The notes under the pieces: model-generated
What the model was told of the DNA's origin: nothing
The model's database searches: none
Seen by the model: only the letters and a program-made list of their open reading frames with translations
DNA from: Vishniacozyma victoriae
Lineage: Eukaryota > Basidiomycota > Tremellomycetes > Tremellales > Bulleribasidiaceae
DNA: 64,000 bases
Assembly: GCA_017654735.1 (NCBI GenBank)
Contig: JADPYG010000005.1
Coordinates: forward strand, 1 to 64,000
Direction: 5' to 3'
Program-made: the position numbers and the translations under genes
Shown here: piece by piece, positions 35,643-46,738 of the stretch
Layout of the letters: the number at the start of each line of letters is the position of its first letter
Numbering within the stretch: the first letter of the stretch is position 1

Positions 35643-35704
35643 TGGAGTTGAGACAACTCCAAATGGGGAGTCTGCTGCATGTTCGGGGAGTCTGCTGCAT
35701 GTAC
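35643..35704. repeat. Hairpin plus duplicated 20-mer
   Basis: TGGAGTTG-AGA-CAACTCCA (35643-35661) is a perfect 8-bp stem with a 3-base loop. It is followed at once by two copies of GGGGAGTCTGCTGCATGT(T/A)C (35665-35684, 35685-35704). Non-coding; origin and role unknown. Confidence 0.65.
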
Positions 35705-35868
35705 CAAGTCGCTGTCCATGATGTAACACCAATCTTTTCAGCTCATCCATGCACATAGTTTGTCAATGAGTGACAAAATGTCCTATTAAGAAGGCAGTGA
35801 CATGACGTGCCTGAATTACGAATAGTCATAGATCCACTTAGCAGCACACTGCTCGACTAAGACTTCAT

Positions 35869-36523
35869 ATGATTCCTCGTCTATCTCGAAGCATCATCAC
35901 AACAACACGCAGAATGTCCGCTTCTCCCTACACCGTCGTCAACACCGATAGTATGTGTCTTGTTCACATTGTGATCGAGCTAATTGGGTAGAAGCACCAG
36001 CTGCTATTGGACCTTATGTCCAGGTGAGTCTTGGCCCCTTCTGTCTAGGAGATAAAGCTGACTTGTAGGCTGTCAAGCACAATGGCGTAAGCTACTCACA
36101 CAAGTCTAGATTTAAGCTTATCATAGACCATCTACGCATCCGGAGCTATCCCCCTCGACCCCAAGTCCATGGAGGTTGTTAGCGGAGGTATCGAAGAGCA
36201 GACTGTGAGTCCCTTCATCCCATGCCTAACTCACTCCTCTTAGCTGATTACCAGAAACAGGTCCTATCCAACGTATCCAACGTTCTAGCCGCTTCCGGCT
36301 CTGCCCCATCCCACGTCCTCAAGACTTTGGTTTTCCTCAAGTCAATGAACGATTTCGCAGCTTTCAACAAGCTCTACGCCGAGTTTTTTGGCGAGACCAA
36401 GCCCGCTAGGAGTTGTGTCGAGGTCGCTAGGTTGCCCAAGGATGTTCTTGTTGAGATGGAGTAAGTCTTTTTGTTCTTTGTAGTGGAGATGCTGATGGTA
36501 GGTTCGTCGCTGTCGAGAAGTAA
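35869..36523 (+). CDS. RidA family reactive-imine deaminase (Mmf1/Hmf1)
   Basis: Hydrolyses reactive enamine/imine intermediates such as 2-aminoacrylate; yeast has mitochondrial Mmf1 and cytosolic Hmf1. The core after the second Met is about 128 residues: SPYTVVNTD, KAPAAIGPYVQAVKHNGTIYASGAIPLD, EEQTKQVLSNVSNVLAASG, VLKTLVFLKSMNDFAAFNKLY, and the signature KPARSCVEVARLPKDVLVEME with the conserved Arg and the E-M/I-E end. Six exons, one only 18 nt (AVKHNG). The first ATG (35869) adds MIPRLSRSIITTTRR, a basic, hydroxylated mitochondrial presequence; its context has C at -3. The second ATG (35914) has A at -3. One gene could thus supply both compartments. Confidence 0.92.
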
Positions 36524-36675
36524 AATCCAGACACTATCAAGTAGATGGAAGTTCGGAATGCATTATACGTCAGACATTAAATACTATACACTGTCCGTTT
36601 GACTCGTACTGACCCTCTCTGTCGATTCATCTCGCTTCGTAATCGGCATCGTCAAGCTGATCTACGCTGCTCGAC

Positions 36676-37333
36676 CTATAACCTATCCTCCTCAAACCCC
36701 ATCATCTCATCCAGTATCCCTCTAAACCGAGCAGGTTCACGCTCAGGAAACGCCTTGATCCCCTTCCCTCTAGCATCAATGAACTTCCTCAACTCCTCAC
36801 CCAAGCTCCTGTTGGTCAGCTCCCGTGTTCTAAGAAAGACGAAACTCACGGTATATCCGATACTACCAAGTATCCTCCTTTCTCCAATTCACTAGCTAGT
36901 TGTCCTTGGTGATTATCCATGAGATCCGTGTTTGGGACTACTAGTAGTGGTCTCCCTGCTCGCAGCGTGGTCAGGATTGAACCGGATCCTATTAATCAGT
37001 GTACACTCGGGACCTCCATCTCGAATACATACCTGCATGCGAAATGACCATATCTGAGCTCTTGACTAGTCCCTCGAAATCCGTCGTGTAACCCATGATC
37101 TCGACTGTCATGGCCTGATACGATCCCTTCGACCCGTCAAAGTTATCCAGTATCGTTCGAAGTTCGGAAGGTGGGGATGCACTGCCCAGCTGGACTCTAA
37201 GGGTGGATATACGTCCCGCTAGTATCTCCAGAATTGGGGCGGATAGGATGGCATTAGTCAATTTCGGGAACAATGTGGATCCGACAGTCACCAGTAGACT
37301 AGGCTTGGCTTGAGATTGATCATTGCTCGTCAT
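36676..37333 (-). CDS. ALG13: UDP-GlcNAc transferase subunit Alg13
   Basis: The catalytic, cytosolic half of the Alg13/Alg14 enzyme that adds the second GlcNAc to dolichyl-PP-GlcNAc at the ER. About 190 residues in three exons, the usual Alg13 size. Signatures: [19 protein letters not shown] (the N-terminal GSTxF loop), [34 protein letters not shown], joined over an intron to [36 protein letters not shown], where SHAGSGSI...VPN..LMDNHQ.ELA is diagnostic for UDP-sugar binding, then a C-terminal helix ending GFEEDRL. The start at 37333 lies 97 bp from the COQ3 start, a divergent pair sharing a very short promoter. Confidence 0.94.
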
Positions 37334-37430
37334 TCGTGTTTGATGTGCAAGAGGTAGGTCATCCTAATTCCAAGGTGGTGTAGCTGGTGCCTGGTGACGA
37401 TAACGATCTCTGAAATATCTTGATCTCTCC
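37334..37430. promoter_or_regulatory. Short divergent promoter ALG13/COQ3
   Basis: Only 97 bp separate the first ATG of the COQ3 frame from the ALG13 ATG (121 bp if COQ3 starts at 37455). Both transcripts must start within this interval, so the two genes probably share control elements. Confidence 0.6.
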
Positions 37431-38650
37431 ATGCATTCTTCTTCAACTTCAACAATGACCAAATCAAGTTTATACAGGCAGACTCTCCGCTTGGCAGCAG
37501 GCCAGCAATCCAGAGGCTTGACTACCCGTCGAATCATACAGGCGACTTCGGTCCCCCGGAATGTCGGACCCACGAATGTCGATCGACGACAAATTCATTC
37601 CCATTCCTCCTCTTCCTCCGATCCATTTACGACCGTAAACGCATCAGAGATATCCCATTTCACACGCCTATCATCCGAATGGTGGTCCGAATCAGGCGAA
37701 TTCGCTCTCTTACACCGTATGAACCCAGCGAGGGTAGAGTATATACGTCAAAAACTCTTGCATTCGAATGAACCAGAATGGACTTTTGAAACTCGTCATT
37801 CCCACAACGACACTACTTCGTCAGGGACTGGGAAGTGGTTGAAGGGAAAGAAGGTATTAGATGTGGGATGTGGGGGTGGATTATTAGCGGAGAGCTTGGC
37901 GAGATTGGGTGGAGATATATTAGCGATCGATGCTGGGAGGGAGAATATTGAGATTGCTAGGATACACGCTGAAGGAGATCCTCATTTACCGATTGGGGAT
38001 CGAGCTGGGAACGGGGAGAAGTTGGAGTATCGCTGGATTGCTGCTGAGAAGTTGAAGGAAGAGGGTAGGAAGTTTGACGTGGTTACTTCGATGGAAGTTA
38101 TTGAGCATGTTGATGAGCCGGGGGAATTCCTCAAATGTTTAGGAGATATGGTCAAGGTGGGTCTATTCTTCCTCTTCATCTCTCATCTCCCTTGTTCATT
38201 ATCTCTTTGCCGCTCGGCCACCTCCCCGTCCTCTCATTCATACCGATCTCCATATCCCCCTAGCAGACCCAAGCTGACCCTCAGCCCGGAGGCCACCTCA
38301 TCCTCTCAACAATATCCCGAACCCCCCTATCCCAACTCTTAACCCTGACATTAGCAGAGGACGTATTGAGACTAGTAACATCCGGAACACACACCTTCAA
38401 GAAATTTATTAAACCAGAAGAACTTCGTCAATTCATTTTCCAAGAAATGGGCGGATTCAGTACATGGGAGAAGAACGATAATGGTTCTGATGTCCGGAAA
38501 GGGGAAGTTGGGGAGACTAGGGGGATTGTTTATAATCCTCTCAAGGGCGGGTGGGATTTATGGGGTGGTGCTGAGGGTAGTTGGGGGAAGGATGTGGGAG
38601 AGTATTGTAATTACATGTTCTGTGCTAGAAAGAGGTTGGACGCCAAGTAG
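37431..38650 (+). CDS. COQ3: Ubiquinone biosynthesis O-methyltransferase Coq3
   Basis: The mitochondrial SAM-dependent methyltransferase that performs both O-methylations in ubiquinone synthesis. About 360 residues; one clear intron near 38158-38290. The N-terminus (from 37431 or, equally possible, MTKSSLYRQTLRLAAG at 37455) is basic and Ser/Thr-rich, a mitochondrial presequence. Motifs: ISHFTRLSSEWWSESGEFALLHRMNPARVEYI (family entry block), KVLDVGCGGGLLAESLARLG (SAM motif I), ILAIDAGRENIEIAR (acidic ribose contact), EKFDVVTSMEVIEHV-like block FDVVTSMEVIEHVDEP, GGHLILSTISRTPLS, TLAEDVLRLVTSGTHTF, FIKPEEL, and the C-terminal NYMFCARK. The frame continues after the intron with PGGH. Convergent with SEC59, with 83 bp between the stops. 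Confidence 0.94.
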
Positions 38651-38733
38651 GCCATGACGAGATGATGATGCAATGCATGTTGTCGAGTCACCTCTCAAAA
38701 TCAAGACTAGCAGAAGCGTATCGGTTGGACAGA

Positions 38734-41700
38734 TTAGACACCTAGTAGAGTCCCCACTGCCCAACCAAACATCGGTAAAATCAGATTATCATTCTGATCC
38801 GACATTGCCTCCAGTACAGCCGAAAGCGCGACTGTGAGGGTATAAGGTCCAAACTACCATCAATCACCGGTTCAAAACGTCAGAGAAAGGGGACATACCT
38901 TGATATCCTCAATAACCCCAAAACCCCATAAAACAGCAGTGGAAATCAAGACGGATCCAAAGAATGCTACAGAGCCTTCAACGGATTTACCTCCACTCTG
39001 ACTCCATTTTGTTTTTCCAAATCGTCTACCGACTATTGATGCCTACTATCAGCTCTTTTCAAGTTCGTTATAAGCTGAACGGAGGAAGCAGAAGACGTAC
39101 GAGAGCATCACCGATCCCAAGACCTAGGACTCCGATATAAGCCAGAGCATCCCGATGGCCTTCCAACCATAATGGACTCGCACAGCCTGCCAATAGGTAG
39201 AAATGTGATAATATAGCTGTTCCAGAGTCCTTGGAATCGAGGAATTCGTTCAGAAATAGATGGACGGAGACACCAAAAGGCCAAAGGGCAAAGTACCGGA
39301 CGTATTCTGCGAAATTGAAGAAGGCGAATGCTACGCTGAATGATAGGTGGGTGAATGCTGGCTATATCATTTAGCTTGAGGACTATGAACGGGAAATTGA
39401 CGTACATCAACAGCTATTCCTGGGACAAACATGACCACAGCCAGGGCGTGGAAGAACTTCCTCCGGGCATTTACGCTGAATGTAGGTAACCTCTGGTCGG
39501 CGGCATCCATCATCTGAGCGAAACCCGATCCATTCCCATGTCCATGTGGACCATGAGTCGGGGCAGGATGTTCCGTTTGACTAGCCGGGGTGATCTGGGC
39601 ATTCCGTTCCGCCCTGGAAGGTTGCGAAGGGGGATCATACCTCCTATGACGTCTTGCTCTGACAAGTTGTCGACTCCATCCAGCTACTGATATCACAGCT
39701 AGTAATCCCCAATAAGCGAGTAGGGCCGGTCGTGTCCACCACCTTTTCCCTTCTACTATGAACATTGCTGCCCAGACCCACGGATCTCGCCAGTCGAGAC
39801 ACCATTTCGTCCAGAATCCTACTAATCCACCGCAAACTAATGCGGTGCCTGCATAAAAGCCTAGAGCTAGGAGACGGCGATGAACTGGTTTCTCGTGTGG
39901 AAATCGGAGTCGATGGGCTGGTTTCTGAGCGAGGTTCCTGGATAGGTAGAGTAATGGTGATAGGAGGAAACCGGCGAGGAGAGAGCCTGGGATTAAAGCT
40001 AGTTGGAATGTTAGGAGGGGGGTGGGGAGGCGGTAGGTTTTGATATATGGTGTTCGGAGTATACGGATCTATCATCAGTTCCTATCAAATACTGATAAAG
40101 CAGGGAGACTTACCTTCATTCGAGTGATGTTGACCGTTTCCATGAACAAGGCGGTTGCGGCATTGCACACCACCGCAAGTTCGCCCAATGTGAATCCACG
40201 CCTGGCTAGGCGGACACAGACATACAGACTGAACTGGTAGAAAAGGGTCGCAATGACGATATCAGAGGGGGACATATCTGGAATCAGCATCTCCACTAGA
40301 TAGATAGAAAGTGGACGTACCACTCCAAACCCCTCTCCCAATGAGGGCAGTCACAACCTTGACTCCCAAACAGCATACAGTAACCAGGAACGAGAATCCA
40401 ACGACACTCTTGGTCCGTTTCCATTCCCCCCTCTTCACCCAACACGTCCCCGTATTTGTGTTGGGACCAGATAAATCTCTCTCCATCGATACTCCATTCC
40501 CCGGGACTGGACTAGTACTCCTCCCAGCAGCTTTCGCCTGTTTATTCTCCAAATGAAGTGACCTCGCCAAATGGACCAGTAAGACAAACGAACATAATGT
40601 AAATAATTGAACCAAGTTACGCCGGGAAGTGGCGAGTGCCGACAAAGCCCTTATTGCGTCTGTTGGGAATAGGGTGATTCCTTGTAAGAACCTAATTGGG
40701 GTGGAATGGAGTACGAGGGGTGATTCGATATTCCATTCTTTAGGAAGTGGGGTATCAGGAGCTGCTGATAGGTGGTCCAGTGAGGCGTGCAACATCCCGG
40801 CAGCGACCAGTGGGGCAAGGAGGAGTGCGAATAAAGCACCATCATCTGGGCAGTCTCTGTAATCCCTTGCTTCTGTACCCCAAACTGCTCCTTTTGGTTC
40901 TGGTATTTCTTCTTGGCCTGTGGGCGATATCCGCCGGAGATCTTCTCTTATGGCTGAAATTGGTGTAGTTTGAGTCCCCGTAGAATGAGACATCCGAGTC
41001 GCCCTTTCCCGTACATGATTCCCATAACTCGATAACAAACCTGGTGATCCGGGACGAGCGAATGATATTGTTGTAGGTGTTCTCACTGGACCGGTGGGCA
41101 CGCGATGTCGAGTCGCCATATAGAGTATAGAAACTGCGACCAGTGATGATAGTTCTACCATCAGTCCAATTCGATATTTTGACGTACCTCCTGCGATAGC
41201 TACTTCCTGCCATTCATTTCCGAGCTTCCATATTCCCCAGCACGTTCCACCTAATAGTAGCCCATCCTCACACCGGCGCCTGGTAAGGCTGAACCCTATG
41301 TCTCTTGCTCTTCCCTTTCCTTTTCTATCCGCGCTATGCCTCGGAAGGCCAATCCATAAAGGTAGTACCGTCCGGCGAGAGGATGTGGGTATAGCGAGGT
41401 TATTAGCTTGTCTTCGATTCGCCAGTCGAGAAGTAGATGATGGTGGTGATATCCTATTCATCAGCTCCATCCACATACAGCCCAGGTAAAGACTTACTTT
41501 CTCTCCATGGGTGGTATTGGAGTCAGATCCCTTCCACCCTCTCCTAATTTCAATGAGGAACGTAATAATCTCTTCTCAGTTTCCGTCTCCGTCTCATTTC
41601 CCCGGAATCCAACAAATCGATTCTCCTCCTCCTCAGCTTCACTATACTCCATAGCACTCCTTGCACTTGTACTAGCTCCATACCCATATCCATATCCTGT

Positions 41701-42119
41701 AGGTACACCGATATCTACCTGCACTCCCCCACTCCCAGCAGGATATACACCCTCACTTAATGTTCTTCCCCTAAATGGAGCCAGATTACTAGGGACGGCA
41801 TTGAATGATTTCCTCTTTTCCCTCGACGTTCTAGGTGATTGAGGACGAGGCGGAGGCGAGGGTGAGGAGGAAGAACGGGATACGGATCGTGGTCTTGGTC
41901 GGACGTGATGTGGATGTGGTCCATTGGAACCTGAGCCCGAAGCTTGATTTTGGCCATTTGGCCTGACCACCGGCCTTGAAGGGTGTATACTCGTCAGGAT
42001 GGGCAACCACCTTGAAAGTCAAGGATAATCGAATGGTGTGGAAACAGCTTGTCGAAGTCGACGCTGAAAGGTGTTAGATTCTATTTTCGTTACGAGGTCG
42101 TATTTTCAGTTTTTGACAT
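38734..42119 (-). CDS. SEC59: Dolichol kinase (Sec59-like)
   Basis: A polytopic ER enzyme that phosphorylates dolichol with CTP, the last step of dolichyl-phosphate synthesis for N-glycosylation, O-mannosylation and GPI anchors. Very long for the family (near 990 residues; yeast Sec59 is 519) because of a disordered Ser/Pro-rich N-terminus and loops. The C-terminal third carries the family: NARRKFFHALAVVMFVPGI, PAFTHLSFSVAFAFFNFAEYVRY, YLLAGCASPLWLE, YIGVLGLGIGDALASIVGRRFGKTKW (CTP-binding DA..G...GK), GKSVEGSVAFFGSV and GPYTLTVALSAVLEAMSDQNDNLILP. The main frame has no ATG at its left edge; a short first exon MSKTENTTS from 42119, spliced with a GTAACG donor to an acceptor near 42010, restores a start in frame. 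About seven introns. Start confidence is moderate. Confidence 0.87.
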
Positions 42120-42455
42120 GTCGTGTCTTTCGGTATCGCAAGGATGTTTCGAGGTATATGTAGTCGTGAGACGGCCAACGGATATTAGAACAGTGATTGG
42201 ATCAAGTGGATATATAAATACATGTGATGAAAGACACGTCTGGAATGACATAAATTGACCTGAAACACGTCGCCCGAATAGTTGTACCCTCGGTCATCGG
42301 AATTACCCCGACGATGCCCGGGCCGCCGGTTCGGATGTTTACTGACAGTCCTGATGAAAGTATACACGGCTACGGATAATCTGTCAGTCCCAAATGCTTC
42401 CTGATACAAGATTGCAATGGTCGTATGATGGATACATCATCAAGCAAGGCTAAGA
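42120..42455. other. Spacer between SEC59 start and MPP10 stop
   Basis: A 336-bp gap holding the SEC59 promoter and MPP10 3' UTR. A GC-rich CCCGGGCCGCCGGTTCGG block lies near 42316. No coding frame supported. Confidence 0.45.
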
Positions 42456-44887
42456 CTACAGCTTCAACCTCTTGCCATCCTCTCTAGCAGCTTCATCCCC
42501 ACCCGAACCCCTCTTTCTACTCTTCCCCAACTCTTTCTCAGACTTGCCAACAACAGTAACACCCTTGCCACTCTTGACGAGACCTTGCAAAGCCCGCTCC
42601 TTCTCGCCCTTTGCACCACCCTTTTTACTCTTGCTATACAATTCGGCCATATCGCCCAAATGTTTCCTATCCTGTTTCTTGGCTTTTCGCTTCCTATCTC
42701 GGAGATGCTGTGCTTCTTCTGGAGTGAGTTCGGAGCGAGCAACGAGAGACGATGCGGTAGCTGGATTGAGAAGTTCTTCCGGTGCCAACATTGTTGTAGC
42801 TGATGATGTGGAGGGGAGGGCGGTTTCCATAGAAGTTGTGGGTAGATTGGAGATTGTGGTGATTTGGGCTTTTGGCTGGATTATTAGCAAGCACTGCCAA
42901 ACACACAAGTAGGACGTACCTGTTTAGGAACAAAGTTCAAACTACTCAACGCATCAAGTTTGTAACAAATATCATTCCAAAGATCTTCAATTTCCTGATG
43001 ATCCTTCTTGAGCTTAGCATCACGGGGATCAACACCTTTACCCCCAGCTTGAGCAGATTGGTATTCCTCCTCGTAGATCTCAGCAAGCGATTTCGAAGAT
43101 TGTTTATCTTGTAATTCGAAATATCTCGAGGCAAGGAATGGTGTAGGTTCGTATGCTCGGACACGGACTGTCGAGTTGAAGTCGTTCTAGCCATCAGCTT
43201 GGTCCAGAGCATGAAGACAATGACTCACATCTAGGATACGTTTCTTAATCAGTTCCTCGAGTGACTTGACAACTTCCTCGGTGATGACTGGAGTAGCTTT
43301 CCTAACATGCTCAAAGTCCAGGTCTTCCTCGAGTAACGAGTTTTCAGGACGGGCTCGTGATGAAGCTTCTCCAAGTAATGTCCAATCTTTGGGTCCAACC
43401 GCTTCTTGCTCATATTGAGCAATTTGGTCCGCTAGGGCTTTTTGCCTCTTTTCAAAAGTCGACATTGCTGATATGAGCTCTCGTCTTACACAGTCTTAAT
43501 AATAGGACATACGTTGATCGTTCTCGGTCTCCTCCTCCTCATCGTCCGCAAACAGATCCTCCTTGAATCGACCCATGACCTCTCGGGCATCTTCGACTTC
43601 CTCATCTTGATCCTCTTCATCAAATGTGACTCCCTTTCCTTTCTTGCCCTTTTTGCCTTTCGGTTCCATGACCTTGGCCTTCTTGGATTTTCCAACAGGT
43701 TTCTCAACCGTACGAGGCGCATCGAAGAAATCGGAATACATGATACCTGTCATTAGCTCCTTGTTATTCCCAGTCAAAAAAGGGTGGACGAACCCTCGTC
43801 ATCCCCAACACCATTCAGCATCAATTGGCCAACATCCTCATCTAATTCTTCTTCCTCGTCATCGTCCAATCGTCCAGAGCTGAGGGAAGTAGCTTCAGCT
43901 TCTTCTGTCATGCGGTTGAAATCGTCGATGGAAAAGAATTGATCGTCTAGTGTTGGATGGCGACGTCGTCGAGATGGGCCTGCTTGGTCTTCTCCCTCCT
44001 CTTCGGCATCATCTAGGGAAGGTTCTTCATCGCTTCCCATTTCGATATCGTCATCCTCTTCATCCTCTGCTTCATCGTCGTCCTCTTCGTCGTCCTCTTC
44101 GTCATCGTCTTCATCGAGAAGATCATCGTCTGAATCGCCTATCTTTGTTCCATCTTCAAATTCAATCTCATCATCTTCATCACTCCCTTCCAGACTGTCT
44201 CCCTCTTCATCTTCATCACCTGAAAGATCACTTTCGTCCTCATCCTCCGACTCTTCCTCTGCCTTGCGCATCATCTCCTCGAATTGCTCATCCGTCATAT
44301 CCCCAAGTTCACCATCCTCAAACATCTGCCTAGCTTCCTCCTCGGTCAAATCTTCTCCATCATCATCCTCCTCGCTATCCTCCTCATCTTCCTCCTTTTC
44401 CATATCTTCTTCATCCTCTTCATCCATAGATGGTCGACCTCCAGCAGAGATGATCTCCTTGGCTACTTTGATATACCCTGGTGCTCGAAGTTCTAGTTGT
44501 TCCCAAATCTGTTCAGTCTCCAGACCGGACGTAGTAAGTTCCGAGAGGGGAGTATGGGGCAAGACATTTTCCGGTTCCATTCGTGGAGGCGAGGTCTCTT
44601 TGCCTTTGCCCTTTGTAGATCGAAGTAAGATAGGAGTAGGTTCAGCGATAGAAGCGAGAAAAGGGTGAATTGAAGCATGAGAGCTCTCTTCCAAGGTGAC
44701 ACCTATTCATGAGTCTTGCCCAATCAGGACAAGGGGGGGACATACCAAGGTCGAATAGATGTTTAGTGACCTCTAGCGCTAGTTCTGATAGACCAGCATC
44801 ACCCTTTGAAGCTAGGAGGTGAACATTTTCATCGATAGAGCTCGATAAGCCGTGTAGGCTGTTCAAAAGAGCGGGCTGGAGGTCCAT
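42456..44887 (-). CDS. MPP10: U3 snoRNP protein Mpp10
   Basis: A component of the small-subunit processome needed for 18S rRNA processing, working with Imp3 and Imp4 in the nucleolus. About 690 residues in six exons. After the N-terminal MDLQPALLNSLHGLSSSI comes a very long Asp/Glu region (nt about 43985-44420) that includes DEEPSLDD and ends near HPTLDDQFFSIDDFNRMTEE. Then MYSDFFDAPR, KKGKKGKGVTFDEED (basic), the Mpp10 core STFEKRQKALADQIAQYEQE, KDWTLLGEASSRARPENSLL, EVVKSLEELIKKRILD, FNSTVRVRAYEPTPFLASRY, ELQDKQSSKSLAEIYEEEY, and the Lys-rich tail ending DGKRLKL. The blocks LGEA..RPxNSLLEEDLDFE and SKKSLAEIYEEEY are diagnostic. The start at 44887 is the first ATG; the next gene diverges 223 bp away. 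Confidence 0.94.
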
Positions 44888-45110
44888 ATTGGTGAGTACT
44901 AGTAAGGTATGGACGTGCTAGATTTTAACGGTATGGATGGACATGCTTGAACTGAATTTTTGGTTCCGTCTTGAGATGACCCTGTTCCTGAGTGGAGGTA
45001 ATGAGTAAGTTACAGCTTTACGGCACCAGTGTCTAGGTAATACTGCATATTTCTATCCATCCAAATACTCACAGCACACTACTCGACCAAATTCTACTGA
45101 AGCGATAAAG

Positions 45111-45817
45111 ATGTCAAGCAACGATTGTTTGGACTGCATCCCTCAGGTCCCCGCCGAAGGGTCAATAGACGTCAAGAAACAAGCTCAGCCCGCTAGCGCA
45201 GCTGAGATGGCCAAGACACCGGTACCAAGTACTCTACCAGGTCCAAGCAATCATAAGTCCGACTCTCAACCCAGTAATTCAAACGGCCATCACGCTGTAG
45301 ATGGGCAAAGTTCAGCTGAAGAGGAGATCCGACCGCCATCATCCGTCTACCCCAATTTGATTATCGAATTCTGTGATCGATGTAGATGGTACGACCTTCC
45401 CCTCACCATGGTCGGAGGACACTGATAACAAGGGCCCCAAGAGCTACATGGATCCAAACTGAGTTATTCTTGACGTTCCCCACGCCTGCTATCAAGTCGA
45501 TAGCGCTCATACCGCTAAATACGCCCGAAACAGGTGGAAGGTTTAGGGTATGGCTAGATAAGGGAGAAGGTGGGAGTGAGCTGTTGTGGGATAGGAAGGT
45601 ATGTCATCTTCGCCTCAGTGGGCAAGGCCCAATGTCGCTTGACGAGATGGGGGCTGTCGTCGGGGGGACGAGACGCAAGAGGGCTTCACTGACTAGACAG
45701 ACGGAAGGGGGGTTCCCAGAACTCAAAGTCCTCAAACAGCGATTACGGAATCACATCCAGCCAGAGATGTCTCTCGGCCATTCAGATAAACCAGGGACGA
45801 AGGTGATTCAGCAATAG
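45111..45817 (+). CDS. SelW-like Rdx-family thioredoxin-fold protein
   Basis: About 195 residues in three exons. A disordered Ser/Pro-rich N-terminus of about 75 residues precedes the Rdx (SelW/SelT/SelH) domain: NLIIEFCDRCRW with the CxxC redox pair, joined over an intron to APRATWIQTELFLTFPTPAI, SIALIPLNTPETGGRFRVWLD, GSELLWDRK, and after a second intron GGFPELKVLKQRLRNHIQP. The pattern (beta-CxxC-helix-beta-beta, WDRK..GGFPE-K-LKQ-R) matches fungal members where Cys replaces the selenocysteine of animal SelW. A role in redox control is inferred from the family; substrates are unknown. Confidence 0.85.
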
Positions 45818-46132
45818 TCGTGGAAAGCGCCTCGTTCGATCTGTACCGATGGACTTCCCATCACCATTGTATCTTCCATCTTATGTCTACATGTATCCAT
45901 TATGCCTCGTAATCTCCAATGTCTGGATCCTCATATGCTCTTGTCCGAGGCGATGCATGCATCTGTGTAAGCTGTAAGCTGTGGAAGGTACTAGCGAAAA
46001 GTGCCACTTTACCGAATTCTGCCGAACATGACTGGCTTACGCGGCAACCGGATTGTATAACTTTCCTACAATAACTACATCTATCACTCACTCTTACAAA
46101 CACACTCTAAACCCAAACTAAATCAAATCACA
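45818..46132. other. Spacer, MIX17-like upstream region
   Basis: About 315 bp with no coding signal. A GTGTAAGCTGTAAGCTGTGG repeat near 45966 and an A/C-rich leader just before the next ATG are the only features. Confidence 0.45.
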
Positions 46133-46738
46133 ATGCCCCGATCAGTATGTCCCTCCCCCCCGATACCAAAATAGAGCTAACATCCAGTCCGGCCGATCTT
46201 CCGCTCGACCCTCCGCTCCCCGATCCGCACCCTCCAACACCCAACAACGAGGTGCCCATTCCGCCGCTTACCCCGCCCAAGCCCAGGCTGCACCTGCTCA
46301 GGCCCATGGTAAACCCCCAGGAATGCTAGCTCAGGCTGCATCCACCATGGGAGGTGCTATGGCTGGTAGTGTTGTTGGACATGGAATTAGTAATATGCTT
46401 TTCGGAGGTCGATCTGCTGAACAAGCACCTCCTCCTGCTGAGTATGCCAATCAAGCTAGAGAGACTACTGGAAACTGTGATATCCCCGCCAAGGGTATGT
46501 TTATCTCTCTTGTCTCGTCAACTCTTTTCATTCAATGGAAACGTTCGATTTGAGAAATGTTCGAGGGGTGGCAAGCTGATGATTAGATTTCACAAAGTGC
46601 CTAGAAGCTACTGGAGGAGATATGACTTCATGTGGATACTACCTCGAGGCCCTCAGTAGGTCCACTCTCTTCACAGCCCACAAGAGGTAGCGCTGACAAT
46701 GAACAGAGGCATGCCAGGCCGCCGCCAAGCCATACTAG
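46133..46738 (+). CDS. MIX17: CHCH-domain mitochondrial protein, MIX17/CHCHD2-like
   Basis: About 150 residues in four exons. The first exon encodes only MPRS; the second gives a basic, Ser/Ala/Pro-rich presequence (GRSSARPSAPRSAPS) and a Gln/Ala-rich stretch, then the conserved hydrophobic block MLAQAASTMGGAMAGSVVGH and GISNMLFGG. The C-terminal CHCH domain is assembled over two introns: NC-DIPAKDFTK-C and C-GYYLEALKA-C, two exact CX9C motifs, ending QAAAKPY. Twin-CX9C proteins of this group (yeast Mix17, human CHCHD2/CHCHD10) are imported by Mia40 into the intermembrane space and affect respiration and cristae. The family end is conserved. Splicing is tightly constrained by the Cys spacing. 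Confidence 0.92.

Larger units (their letters stand above)
33522..35868. other. 2.3-kb region without a convincing gene
   Basis: The longest gene-poor stretch. It includes the sugar-transporter promoter (TATATATA at 33616-33623), three tandem 20-bp units at 35232-35291, an 8-bp-arm hairpin at 35643-35661 followed by a duplicated 20-mer at 35665-35704, and the RidA upstream region. A 60-codon plus-strand frame at 35020-35202 has two CxxC pairs but nothing else in its favour. No transposon or RNA gene recognised. Confidence 0.45.

Noticed and set aside
33522..35868. Possible degenerate transposon in the long gene-poor interval
   Set aside because: I found no terminal repeats, transposase or reverse-transcriptase motifs, only short local tandem repeats.
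42472..42912. 146-codon plus-strand frame
   Set aside because: Antisense to the last MPP10 exon, which has conserved family sequence.
43950..44668. Plus-strand frames of 127 and 134 codons rich in His/Leu or Ser
   Set aside because: These are the antisense of the Asp/Glu region of MPP10 (GAT/GAA codons read backwards as ATC/TTC/TCA/TCG).
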